From a bacterium D16-50 (lineage in GTDB: Bacteria > Bacillota > Clostridia > Lachnospirales > Lachnospiraceae), in the NCBI GenBank assembly GCA_003612485.1, contig RAZA01000004.1, positions 1 through 64,000 on the forward strand: DNA of 64,000 bases. Reading direction: 5' to 3'. The notes beneath the pieces are model-generated. The model saw nothing but the letters and a program-made list of their open reading frames with translations. It was not told the origin of the DNA and ran no database searches. Both the position numbers and the translations under genes were made by a program. Below, one piece after another: positions 39,841 to 47,373 of the stretch. Numbering within the stretch: the stretch's first letter is position 1; each line of letters starts with the position of its first letter.

Positions 39841-40883
39841 GTGGCTTTGTCCGGTTCTTGGGGCAGAGCTCTGGGATTCATGGGGCCTATTTGGGGAGCC
39901 ACGGGGCCCGTGGAGTCCCTGAGGATGAGCTGGGCGCGCAGGAGGATGGAACCGATGGCCACGTGGTTCAGCAGGCTGGACAAGGCGTAGAAGCCGCATT
40001 TGCCCAAAGCGATGCGATCCTGCCGGATGGTGGTCAGGGGAGGCGTGGTATGGGCGGTCATTGGCAGGTCGTCGAAGCCTATGATGCTTAGATCCTCCGG
40101 AATCCGGATGCCTCTGTCGTCGCATTCCGTGATGGCGGAGATAGCCCGGACGTCGTGGGAAAAGAGGATGGCGGTTACGCCTTCCCTCAGAAGCTGGGGA
40201 ATGTATTTCTTTGTAGAGTCGTTTACATAATATCCCAGACCGATATAGCGCTCATTGATCTCTAAACCGAATCTGTCCATGGCGCTGAGATAGGCATTGT
40301 ACCGGGCCTTCAGGATGTAGGATTCCAGAGGGCCGGATATGAGGCCTATTTTTTTGTGGCCGAGCTTGGTGAGATGCTTCACCGCAAGCTCGAAGCCCTC
40401 CTGACTGTCACAGCCTACCGAGGCCACGTTGGGGTTCTCCTTGATGTAGTTGTCATAGAGGACGGTGGGAATCCGGGAAGTCCGCAGCTCCTGCATCCAT
40501 GGGTCCAGAAGGGTGAGGCCCAGAATGAAGGAGGCCTGATACCCCCGCTCCATCATGAAGACCCCATAGGGTGTTCCGCGCTGGAACTCCATCTGGATGG
40601 GAATGATGTCCACGGTCCAGCCGTCAGGTTCGGCCATCTGCTTGAAGCCCAGCACGATGTCGTGGCCAAACTGGTTGGGGGTGTGGTACTCCATGTTTTC
40701 CACCAGAATGCACAGCTTTTTTTCCCTTTTCTGCCGACGCCTGTTTACATAACCCAGCTCCACGGCGGTCTCCAGAATTTTCTTGCGCATTTCCTCGCTG
40801 ATGTCGCTGGCGTTGTTCAGGCCCTTAGAGACAGTGCCCTTGGTGATGCCCAGTTTTGAAGCGATATCGTTTATGGTTGCCAT
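39756..40883 (-). CDS. LacI-family transcriptional regulator
   Basis: A 375-residue regulator. The LacI helix-turn-helix is at the start (ATINDIASKLGITKGTVSKG, hinge to about 60), followed by a periplasmic-binding-protein-like sensor domain (LCILVENMEYHTPNQFGHDI, VGCDSQEGFELAVKHLTKLG, KKIGLISGPLESYI, SIIGFDDLPMTAHTTPPLTT). The usual family length is about 335-345 residues; here a proline-rich tail of about 40 residues is added by a tandem repeat. It is divergent from the maltodextrin-binding protein gene and is most likely its repressor or regulator, with maltodextrins or maltose as the expected signal. A GAGGAG lies ten bases before the ATG on the minus strand, and a good promoter precedes it. 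Confidence 0.93.
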   Translation of the reverse strand: MATINDIASKLGITKGTVSKGLNNASDISEEMRKKILETAVELGYVNRRRQKREKKLCILVENMEYHTPNQFGHDIVLGFKQMAEPDGWTVDIIPIQMEFQRGTPYGVFMMERGYQASFILGLTLLDPWMQELRTSRIPTVLYDNYIKENPNVASVGCDSQEGFELAVKHLTKLGHKKIGLISGPLESYILKARYNAYLSAMDRFGLEINERYIGLGYYVNDSTKKYIPQLLREGVTAILFSHDVRAISAITECDDRGIRIPEDLSIIGFDDLPMTAHTTPPLTTIRQDRIALGKCGFYALSSLLNHVAIGSILLRAQLILRDSTGPVAPQIGPMNPRALPQEPDKATSQTYPTSLPEPALAKPEHLPDQAGQFT

Positions 40884-40942
40884 AAGTAGGGTCTCCTCGC
40901 AATTTTTGTGAAAAATGACGGAACAAATTTTCTTATAAAAAG

Positions 40943-40971
40943 ATTATAGCAAGGCAAAAAGGAAAAGACAA
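40943..40971 (-). promoter_or_regulatory. Promoter of the lacI-type gene
   Basis: On the minus strand: TTGTCT (40966-40971), 17 bases, TATAAT (40943-40948), 60 bases before the start codon. Confidence 0.75.
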
Positions 40972-41073
40972 GGCGTTTGGCGAAACTTGCGTGGGCAAGA
41001 TGCCCCGACGTGCCCCGTTCGGGCAGACGATATATAGTTTTCGGCCAGAGGAGAACGAAAAAAAGCAAAATAA

Positions 41074-41090
41074 GTTTCGTAAAAAGTTTC
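41074..41090 (+). promoter_or_regulatory. Operator-like site 1 (GTTTCGTAAAAAGTTTC)
   Basis: GTTTC is repeated directly around GTAAAAA. It is nearly the reverse complement of the site at 41214-41228. The two lie about 140 bases apart on either side of the binding-protein promoter, a spacing that would allow a DNA loop by a LacI-type tetramer. Further TTTCG half-sites occur at about 41087 and 41100. Confidence 0.5.
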
Positions 41091-41175
41091 GCGAATTATT
41101 TCGGAATAAATTGCAAATTGCATAAATATAGGGATAAATTGTACTTTTTGAAGGAAAATGTGTATAAATTCAAAC

Positions 41176-41204
41176 TTGACGCATATCTAAAAATATGATA
41201 TCTT
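41176..41204 (+). promoter_or_regulatory. Promoter of the maltodextrin transport operon
   Basis: TTGACG (41176-41181), 17 bases, TATCTT (41199-41204). The operator-like site at 41214-41228 begins ten bases after the -10, so a bound repressor would cover the transcription start. Confidence 0.75.
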
Positions 41205-41213
41205 TTCCATAAA

Positions 41214-41228
41214 GAAACTTTACGAAAC
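41214..41228 (+). promoter_or_regulatory. Operator-like site 2 (GAAACTTTACGAAAC)
   Basis: GAAAC-TTTAC-GAAAC: two direct half-sites ten bases apart, one helical turn, placed on the predicted transcription start of the binding-protein gene. It is the inverted copy of the site at 41074. It is the likely LacI-family target. Confidence 0.6.
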
Positions 41229-41259
41229 CATAAAAAATTTCTTAAGGAGGATTATTGGA

Positions 41260-42564
41260 ATGAAGTTATCAAAAAAGAAGTTTTGTGCGTTTCTGATGAC
41301 GGCTGCTATGGCTGCGACTGCTCTGACCGGATGCGGCGATGAGAAGGAGCCTGAAGGAAACAGCGGAAGCGCGGGCGGCAATGTGCAGGAGTCGTCAAAC
41401 GGCGAATCAGGGGGGGTACAAGAGGTTAGCCTGAAGGTATGGTGCCCTCAGAATCAGGTGGACAGCGGCATCATGGAAAAGCAGCAGAAGGCTTTTGAGG
41501 CCGAGCATCCCGAGTGGAAAATCACCTGGACCACGGAGGTGGTTGGTGAGGACAAGTGTCAGGACGAGGTGCTGAAGGATGTCAGCGCGGCGGCGGACGT
41601 GTTCATGTTTGCCAGCGACCAGCTTCCCTCTCTGGTGGAGGCGGGAGCCATCGCGCAGCTGGGCGGCAGCACCGAGGCAATGGTGAAGGATGAGAACGCG
41701 GAGAGCGTTGTTTCCACGGTTTCTGTTGACGGCAAGATTTATGCCATTCCCTTTACCCACAACACGTTCTTTATGTATTATGACAAGAGTCTCTTGGATG
41801 AGGCGGATGTGACATCCATAGAGAAGATTCTGGCAAAGGAAACTGCCGATGATGTATACAACTATTATTTTGAGTCTGCCGGCGGCTGGAAGCTGGCATG
41901 CTATTACTATGGGGCAGGCCTCAGCGTGTTCGGTGCGGACGGTGCCGACTTGGCGGCAGGGGTTGACTGGAACAATGCCACTGGCGTAGCAGTTACGAAT
42001 TACCTCATCGACCTTAGAAACAATAAGAAATGTGCTTTTGACAGCGATATCACAGTTGCAGAGCTGATCGCGGAACATAAGCTGGGCGCATGGTTCGGCG
42101 GCACTTGGGAATATCAGAGCTTCCATGATGTGCTGGGCGATGACCTTGGATTTACCACCATCCCTACTTTCAATCTGGAGGGAACGGATCATCAGCTTTT
42201 GAGCTTCTATTCCTCCAAAGCCATCGGCATCAACGCTCAGTCCAAGAACATGGCTGCAGCAGTGGCCTTTGCCACGTATCTGGGCAACGAGGAGAACCAG
42301 CTTCTGCGCTTCCAGATGTCCGCGCAGGTTCCCACCAATACCAAGGCCAGCGCCAATGAGGAGGTTCTGGCAGATGCCATGACGGCAGTTCTGATCGATC
42401 AGTCCAATAACTGCAGCGTGGCCCAGCCTGCCAGCTCTCTGTTCAGCGCAAGGTACTGGAGCAATGCGGGAGCCATCGCTACGGAGATCAAGAGCGGCGA
42501 GATCAACAAGGACAATGTTCAGGAGAAGCTGGACACCTTCGTGGGAGCTATGACTCAGGAGTAG
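41260..42564 (+). CDS. Maltose/maltodextrin ABC transporter binding lipoprotein
   Basis: A 434-residue extracellular solute-binding protein of family 1. The signal peptide ends in the lipobox ALTGC with lipid-anchored Cys25, then a Gly/Ser-rich linker. Typical cluster elements are KVWCPQNQVDSGIMEKQQKA at the start of the mature domain, AADVFMFASDQLPSLVEAGA, KIYAIPFTHNTFFMYYDKSL and AWFGGTWEYQSFHDVLG. It should bind linear maltodextrins outside the membrane and hand them to the two permeases that follow. The substrate is inferred from the adjacent pullulanase, amylomaltase and debranching genes. AAGGAGG lies ahead of the ATG. A strong hairpin after the gene probably limits read-through to the permeases. 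Confidence 0.93.
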   Translation: MKLSKKKFCAFLMTAAMAATALTGCGDEKEPEGNSGSAGGNVQESSNGESGGVQEVSLKVWCPQNQVDSGIMEKQQKAFEAEHPEWKITWTTEVVGEDKCQDEVLKDVSAAADVFMFASDQLPSLVEAGAIAQLGGSTEAMVKDENAESVVSTVSVDGKIYAIPFTHNTFFMYYDKSLLDEADVTSIEKILAKETADDVYNYYFESAGGWKLACYYYGAGLSVFGADGADLAAGVDWNNATGVAVTNYLIDLRNNKKCAFDSDITVAELIAEHKLGAWFGGTWEYQSFHDVLGDDLGFTTIPTFNLEGTDHQLLSFYSSKAIGINAQSKNMAAAVAFATYLGNEENQLLRFQMSAQVPTNTKASANEEVLADAMTAVLIDQSNNCSVAQPASSLFSARYWSNAGAIATEIKSGEINKDNVQEKLDTFVGAMTQE

Positions 42565-42625
42565 GCTTAAAAAGAGTATCTGAGTTTCACATGGATAATT
42601 GGGAAGTGTGTGAAGAAACAAGAAC

Positions 42626-42659
42626 GCCCCCGTACCCTTCGGGGTACGGGGGCATTTTT
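42626..42659 (+). terminator. Intercistronic terminator with UUCG tetraloop
   Basis: GCCCCCGTACCC (42626-42637), loop TTCG, GGGTACGGGGGC (42642-42653), then ATTTTT. A perfect 12-bp stem closed by the very stable C(UUCG)G loop. Between a binding-protein gene and its permease genes such hairpins keep the binding protein in excess. Confidence 0.95.
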
Positions 42660-42747
42660 GCAGGCTTGGAGCCTATATGCGCAAAGCTGCCATAAGCTTG
42701 GCATCGTGATTAGGTAAGTCTAAGGGAACAGGAGGTTTTTTCGAGGG

Positions 42748-44142
42748 ATGGGACTCTTTAAAAAGAAAAATGAGTCGTTATATGAAAGACCCAGAGACGC
42801 CAGCATTTCGCAGGTCTTCAAAGAAGGCGACGTCCGCACCAGAATTTCGTATTTCGTCTTTGGGTTCGGCAACCTTGTGAACAAGCAGATTGTCAGGGGG
42901 GCAATCTTTTTGGCCATTGAGATATTGTATATTGTCTTTATGATTCGGTTCGGTGTCGGCGCGCTGGGGGATTTTGTGACTCTTGGCACCGTGGAGCAGG
43001 GGCAGGTGTACAATGAGGCTCTGGGATATTATGAATATACCACAGGCGACAATTCCATGCTCTGCCTGCTGTATGGAGTTATTACACTGGTAGTAACCGC
43101 GTTCGTGATATTTGTGGCGTTTATGTCTGCAAAAAGTGCCTTTTGCACGCAGAAGAGGAAGGAGAAGGGACGTCCCGTTCCTACTTTCCGGGACGACATC
43201 AGATCCCTGAAGGAGGAAAACCTCCATGCCATGCTGATGGGCTTTCCGATTTTCGGCATTCTGTGCTTCACCGTCGTACCGCTGATATTTATGATCCTGA
43301 TCGCCTTTACGAGCTACGATCATGAACATCAGCCGCCCGGAAACTTGTTTTCCTGGGTGGGCTTGAGTAATTTCTCGGCCATGTTCTCTCAGGGCGGCAA
43401 GCTGGCCACCACCTTCTGGCCTGTGCTTGGCTGGACTTTAATCTGGGCAGTGTCGGCCACGGTGAGCTGCTATATTCTGGGACTTTTGCTGGCGCTTCTG
43501 ATCAACCGCAAGGGCACCAGAATGAAGGGGTTCTGGAGGTTCATGTTTGTGCTGTCGGTGGCTGTTCCCCAGTTCGTGACCTTGCTGACCATGAGAACCA
43601 TCTTCAATGACAATGGCCCGGTGAACCTGCTTTTGAGACAGTTCGGCATCATCGGCGCAACGGATTCCATCACCTTCTTCTCCAACCCGTTGTATGCCAA
43701 GATCACCATCATAATGATCAATATCTGGATCGGCGTGCCTTACACCATGCTGTCCACCACGGGAATCCTGCAGAACATACCGGCGGAACTGTATGAGGCG
43801 GCCAAGATCGACGGAGCCGGAGCGCCTACGATTTTCCGCAAGATCACTTTGCCCTACATGCTGTTCGTCATGACGCCGAATCTGATCACGGCCTTCACGG
43901 GCAATATCAACAGCTTCAACGTGATCTACCTGCTGTCGGGAGGCGGGCCGGATTCGCTGGAATACTATTACGCAGGAAAGACGGATCTGCTGGTGACGTG
44001 GCTGTATAAATTGACCATCACCCAGAAAGACTACAATTTGGGCGCGGTCATCGGCATATTGGTGTTCATCATTTTGGCCGTTTTGTCGCTGATAACCTAC
44101 CGGCGTACCGGTTCTTATAAAGATGAGGGGGCGTTCCAATAA
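42748..44142 (+). CDS. Maltodextrin ABC transporter permease (MalF-type)
   Basis: A 464-residue permease with about eight membrane segments. It has a long N-terminal part (FGFGNLVNKQIVRGAIFLAI) and the ABC-importer EAA loop near the C-terminus (YEAAKIDGAGAPTIFRKITL), which couples to the ATPase. It matches MalF in size and in the additional N-terminal helices. It pairs with the following MalG-type permease, which it overlaps by one base (TAATG at 44140-44144). It takes up maltodextrin delivered by the lipoprotein. No ATPase gene follows, so the transporter must use an ATPase coded elsewhere, as in many Firmicutes that share one MsmK-like subunit. Confidence 0.93.
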   Translation: MGLFKKKNESLYERPRDASISQVFKEGDVRTRISYFVFGFGNLVNKQIVRGAIFLAIEILYIVFMIRFGVGALGDFVTLGTVEQGQVYNEALGYYEYTTGDNSMLCLLYGVITLVVTAFVIFVAFMSAKSAFCTQKRKEKGRPVPTFRDDIRSLKEENLHAMLMGFPIFGILCFTVVPLIFMILIAFTSYDHEHQPPGNLFSWVGLSNFSAMFSQGGKLATTFWPVLGWTLIWAVSATVSCYILGLLLALLINRKGTRMKGFWRFMFVLSVAVPQFVTLLTMRTIFNDNGPVNLLLRQFGIIGATDSITFFSNPLYAKITIIMINIWIGVPYTMLSTTGILQNIPAELYEAAKIDGAGAPTIFRKITLPYMLFVMTPNLITAFTGNINSFNVIYLLSGGGPDSLEYYYAGKTDLLVTWLYKLTITQKDYNLGAVIGILVFIILAVLSLITYRRTGSYKDEGAFQ

Positions 44143-44993
44143 TGAGAGCAAAGAGAATGATTACAAATACGGCCAGCCATGTGCTTCTGGCGGTATTGAG
44201 CCTGATCTGGGTTCTGCCTATATTCTATGTGGTACTGACCTCTTTTCGGAAAGAGGGCGGCACCTATAAGAGCTATATCTGGCCCAAGGCATTCACGCTG
44301 GACAACTACAAGAATCTGATAACGGGTCACAGCAATATAGACTTTACCAGATGGTTCCTGAATACTTTTATCATTGCTATCTTAAGTACCATTCTGGCGG
44401 CCTTCTTCGTGCTGTGCGTCTCCTATTGCATGAGCCGGCTGCGTTTCAAGATGCGCAAACCCTTTATGAATGTGGCGCTGATTCTGGGCATGTTTCCGGG
44501 CTTCATGTCCATGATTGCCGTCTACTACATTCTGAAAGGACTTGGCCTGCTGGAGACGGGGCTTCTGAAGCAGCTGGCTCTGGTGCTGGTCTACTCCGGA
44601 GGCGCAGGGTTAGGGTTCTATATGGCCAAGGGATTTTTCGACACTATCCCTAAGACCATCGACGAGGCGGCCTACATTGACGGGGCATCCAAATGGGATA
44701 CCTTTATCCATATCACCATTCCCTTGTCGAAGCCCATCATCACCTATACTCTGCTGACCTCCTTCATGGGTCCCTGGGTGGACTACATTTTCGCAAAGGT
44801 CATCATGGGCAACGACACGAAGTACTATACCATTGCCATTGGTCTTTGGAACATGCTGGAGCCGGAGTACATCGATTATTATTATACCCAGTTCTATGCA
44901 GGGTGCGTGCTGATATCCATTCCTATATCCATTCTGTTCCTGCTGTCTCAGAGATGTTATGTGGAAGGCGTGGCGGGAGCTGTCAAGGGTTGA
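44142..44993 (+). CDS. Maltodextrin ABC transporter permease (MalG-type)
   Basis: A 283-residue permease with six membrane segments. The EAA loop reads DEAAYIDGASKWDTFIHITI, and the N-terminal RMITNTASHVLLAVLSLIWV followed by LPIFYVVLTSFRKEGG is typical for MalG-like subunits. It completes the importer with the lipoprotein and the MalF-type permease. Its start codon overlaps the stop of the MalF-type gene, indicating coupled translation. After it, a 205-base gap holds a new promoter and a hairpin before the pullulanase. Confidence 0.93.
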   Translation: MRAKRMITNTASHVLLAVLSLIWVLPIFYVVLTSFRKEGGTYKSYIWPKAFTLDNYKNLITGHSNIDFTRWFLNTFIIAILSTILAAFFVLCVSYCMSRLRFKMRKPFMNVALILGMFPGFMSMIAVYYILKGLGLLETGLLKQLALVLVYSGGAGLGFYMAKGFFDTIPKTIDEAAYIDGASKWDTFIHITIPLSKPIITYTLLTSFMGPWVDYIFAKVIMGNDTKYYTIAIGLWNMLEPEYIDYYYTQFYAGCVLISIPISILFLLSQRCYVEGVAGAVKG

Positions 44994-45109
44994 GAGAATC
45001 TTGTCATGCCGTATGGGCTTGGGCAGGCGGCGGTATAGTGCCGACCGCCGTCTGGTCGCAGGCCGCTGTGGAAGCGCCGGGTTTGGGCGCGGCAAGAAAA
45101 GCGTTTTTC

Positions 45110-45138
45110 TTGACAGTCCTGATTTGAGGATGTAAACT
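45110..45138 (+). promoter_or_regulatory. Promoter ahead of the pullulanase gene
   Basis: TTGACA (45110-45115), 17 bases, TAAACT (45133-45138). The predicted start of transcription is directly at the foot of the hairpin at 45147. Confidence 0.65.
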
Positions 45139-45146
45139 ATATTGGA

Positions 45147-45185
45147 ATGCTGCTGCAAGAGCTGTATGTTGCAGCAGCATTTTTT
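45147..45185 (+). terminator. Hairpin with T-run directly before the pullulanase ribosome binding site
   Basis: ATGCTGCTGCAA (45147-45158) pairs with TTGCAGCAGCAT (45169-45180), followed by TTTTT. It ends the transport operon. The AGGAG of the next gene starts at 45186, so a transcript from the promoter at 45110 would begin with this hairpin. Confidence 0.88.
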
Positions 45186-45199
45186 AGGAGCGTGTGTTT

Positions 45200-47179
45200 G
45201 TGAGAGAGAAGATGACTGACTTATCGTTTTTCCCCAGTGAAATGTTCGACAAAAAGTTTCGATACGACGGCGGGGATCTGGGAGCGCAGTGCGGCCAAGA
45301 GGGGACTTCCTTCAAGGTCTGGAGCCCTTTTGCGGAAGAGGTGACGCTGCGCCTTTACCGGGACGGCTCTTCGGAGTCCTTTTTGGAAAGGCAGCTGGAG
45401 CGGAAGGACCGTGGAGTCTGGGAGCTGGAATTTCCGGAGAACCTCCATGGGGTGTATTATGATTATCTGGTTCGGAACGAGGGGAAGGATGTGCGGACGG
45501 CGGACCCTTATGCCGTGGCCTGCGGCTGCAACGGGGTGAGGAGCATGGTGGCGGATTTGAGGCTGACGGATCCCCCGGGCTTTGAGGCGGATAGGAGACC
45601 GGACCAGAAAGAGGAGAATATCATCTACGAGCTGCATATCAAGGACTTTTCTTATGACGCGGAGAGCGGCGTGCCGCGGGAGTACCGGGGAAAGTACAAG
45701 GCCTTCGCAGTGGGGGAGGGGCAGGAGCTTCCGGCCTGCATGAGGCATCTTGTAGGGCTGGGAGTGACCCATGTGCAGCTTATGCCTTTTTTTGACTATG
45801 CATCCGTCGATGAATCTGGGGAAGACAGCCAGTTCAACTGGGGATATGATCCCCTGAACTACAATGTGCCGGAGGGCTCCTACGCTACGGACGCAACAGA
45901 CGGGGCGGTGAGGATCCGGGAGTGCAAGGAAATGATTCAGGCGCTGCACCGTCAGGGGATCGGAGTGGTGATGGATGTGGTGTACAATCATACTTACAGC
46001 GAGGATTCCTGGCTGGAGAGGATGGTGCCCGGTTATTACTACAGACATAATGAGGACGGCAGCTTATCCAATGGCTCCGCCTGCGGAAACGATATCGCCG
46101 TGGGGAGATCCATGGCGGACAATTATATCGTGGATTCCGTCTTGTTCTGGGCCAGAGAGTACCATGTGGACGGCTTCCGCTTCGACCTGATGGGGCTTTT
46201 GACCGTGGAGCTGATGAATCGGATCCGGAGGGAGCTGGACAAGGAGTTCGGGGCGGGCAGAATACTGCTGTACGGCGAGCCCTGGCGGGCGGAGGAGTCT
46301 CCCATGGAGGCAGGAAGCATCCCTGCGCTGAAGCAGAATGCGGAGCTTTTTGAGGACGGCGTAGGATTCTTCAGCGATGATACGAGAGATGCCATAAAAG
46401 GGCATGTGTTTCAGAGCAAGGTGCCGGGATTTGTGAACGGAGGCGCAGGTCTGGAGACTCAGATTCTTCATGCGGTCACAGGCTGGAGAGACGGAGGCGC
46501 CGGCTTCATGCCTAAGAGCTGCCGGCAGATCGTGAACTATGTGTCGGTACATGACAATTTCACGCTCTGGGATAAGCTGATCCTTACCATGCACGGGGAG
46601 CTGCGCCAGCGGTGCTGGGAGGTTGATTTCACTTCCCGCTTTGAGGATGTACTGGCAGCGAACAGGCTGGCGGCGTTCATCTATTTCACATGTCAGGGGA
46701 ATCTGCTCATGCAGGCCGGCGAGGAGTTCGGGCGCACCAAGCTGGGAGAGGACAACAGCTATCGCTCCGCGCCGGAGATCAATATGCTCAGGTGGAGTCA
46801 GGTGGAGGACTTTGGAGATCTGGTGGAATATTATAAGGGCCTGATCCGTCTGAGAAAGAGGCTGCCGGGCCTTTGCGACAAGTCCCCCTCTGCCTTTGTG
46901 CGCATTACGGACCAGAAGATCTGCGGCGAGGGGATTGTCTCCTTCCGGGTGGATAACCGATCCGCTCAGGGAGCGGAGTGGGAGGAGCTGCAGATTGTCT
47001 ATAATGCCTCCGGCAAGGCGTTCACCGCAGAGCTGCCGGACGGCGGCAGAAACTGGGAAGTTCTGGCGGACGGAGGGGAGGCTGACTGCCGCAGGCCGGC
47101 AGAAGGCTCCAAAGGCGCGGTAGAGGTAGGGGCCTGCAGCGGGATGATGGCCGGACGCAGAACACCGAACAAAAAATAG
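45200..47179 (+). CDS. pulA: Type I pullulanase (alpha-1,6-debranching)
   Basis: A 659-residue GH13 enzyme. A CBM48-like N-terminal domain (SFKVWSPFAEEVTLRLYRDG) leads into the barrel. It carries the pullulanase I signature NWGYDPLNYNVPEGSYATD, VVMDVVYNHTY (region I), the nucleophile Asp329 in GFRFDLMGL, the acid Glu360 in YGEPW, and the third acid Asp452 in SVHDNFTLWD. No signal peptide is seen, so it works on imported branched maltodextrins or glycogen. GTG 45200 has AGGAG nine bases upstream and is preferred to GTG 45194 and ATG 45212. With malQ and the other glucosidases it forms the intracellular alpha-glucan degradation set. Confidence 0.93.
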   Translation: MREKMTDLSFFPSEMFDKKFRYDGGDLGAQCGQEGTSFKVWSPFAEEVTLRLYRDGSSESFLERQLERKDRGVWELEFPENLHGVYYDYLVRNEGKDVRTADPYAVACGCNGVRSMVADLRLTDPPGFEADRRPDQKEENIIYELHIKDFSYDAESGVPREYRGKYKAFAVGEGQELPACMRHLVGLGVTHVQLMPFFDYASVDESGEDSQFNWGYDPLNYNVPEGSYATDATDGAVRIRECKEMIQALHRQGIGVVMDVVYNHTYSEDSWLERMVPGYYYRHNEDGSLSNGSACGNDIAVGRSMADNYIVDSVLFWAREYHVDGFRFDLMGLLTVELMNRIRRELDKEFGAGRILLYGEPWRAEESPMEAGSIPALKQNAELFEDGVGFFSDDTRDAIKGHVFQSKVPGFVNGGAGLETQILHAVTGWRDGGAGFMPKSCRQIVNYVSVHDNFTLWDKLILTMHGELRQRCWEVDFTSRFEDVLAANRLAAFIYFTCQGNLLMQAGEEFGRTKLGEDNSYRSAPEINMLRWSQVEDFGDLVEYYKGLIRLRKRLPGLCDKSPSAFVRITDQKICGEGIVSFRVDNRSAQGAEWEELQIVYNASGKAFTAELPDGGRNWEVLADGGEADCRRPAEGSKGAVEVGACSGMMAGRRTPNKK

Positions 47180-47269
47180 TTCCCGCATATCTCTCCCCAA
47201 AAAGGCTCTGAAGAGAACAACGCGGCTAAGGCCGTATGACGGAAACTGGAAAACAGTCTCGGAACGCAA

Positions 47270-47335
47270 AAGCACCGGGAAGAATTTAGGGGCGCATGGC
47301 TAAGGGGCCGGAAATTCTTCCCCCGGAGGGTGCTT
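47270..47335 (+). other. Long imperfect stem-loop in the malQ leader
   Basis: AAGCACC plus GGGAAGAATTT (47270-47287) pair with AAATTCTTCCC (47312-47322) and GGTGCTT (47329-47335), with a six-base bulge: 18 base pairs around a 24-base loop. No T-run follows, so it is not a terminator. The malQ binding site (TAGGAGGAC) comes about 25 bases later. Confidence 0.75.
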
Positions 47336-47373
47336 GAAGAGGAGAGACGGAACTGGAATAGGAGGACAATATT

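Noticed and set aside
40977..41198. 73-codon plus-strand frame between lacI and the binding-protein gene
   Set aside because: It covers the operator and promoter region, is very AT-rich and has no binding site.
41260..44993. Complete maltodextrin ABC importer
   Set aside because: No ATPase (MalK/MsmK) gene is found in the window, so the importer cannot be called complete from this locus.
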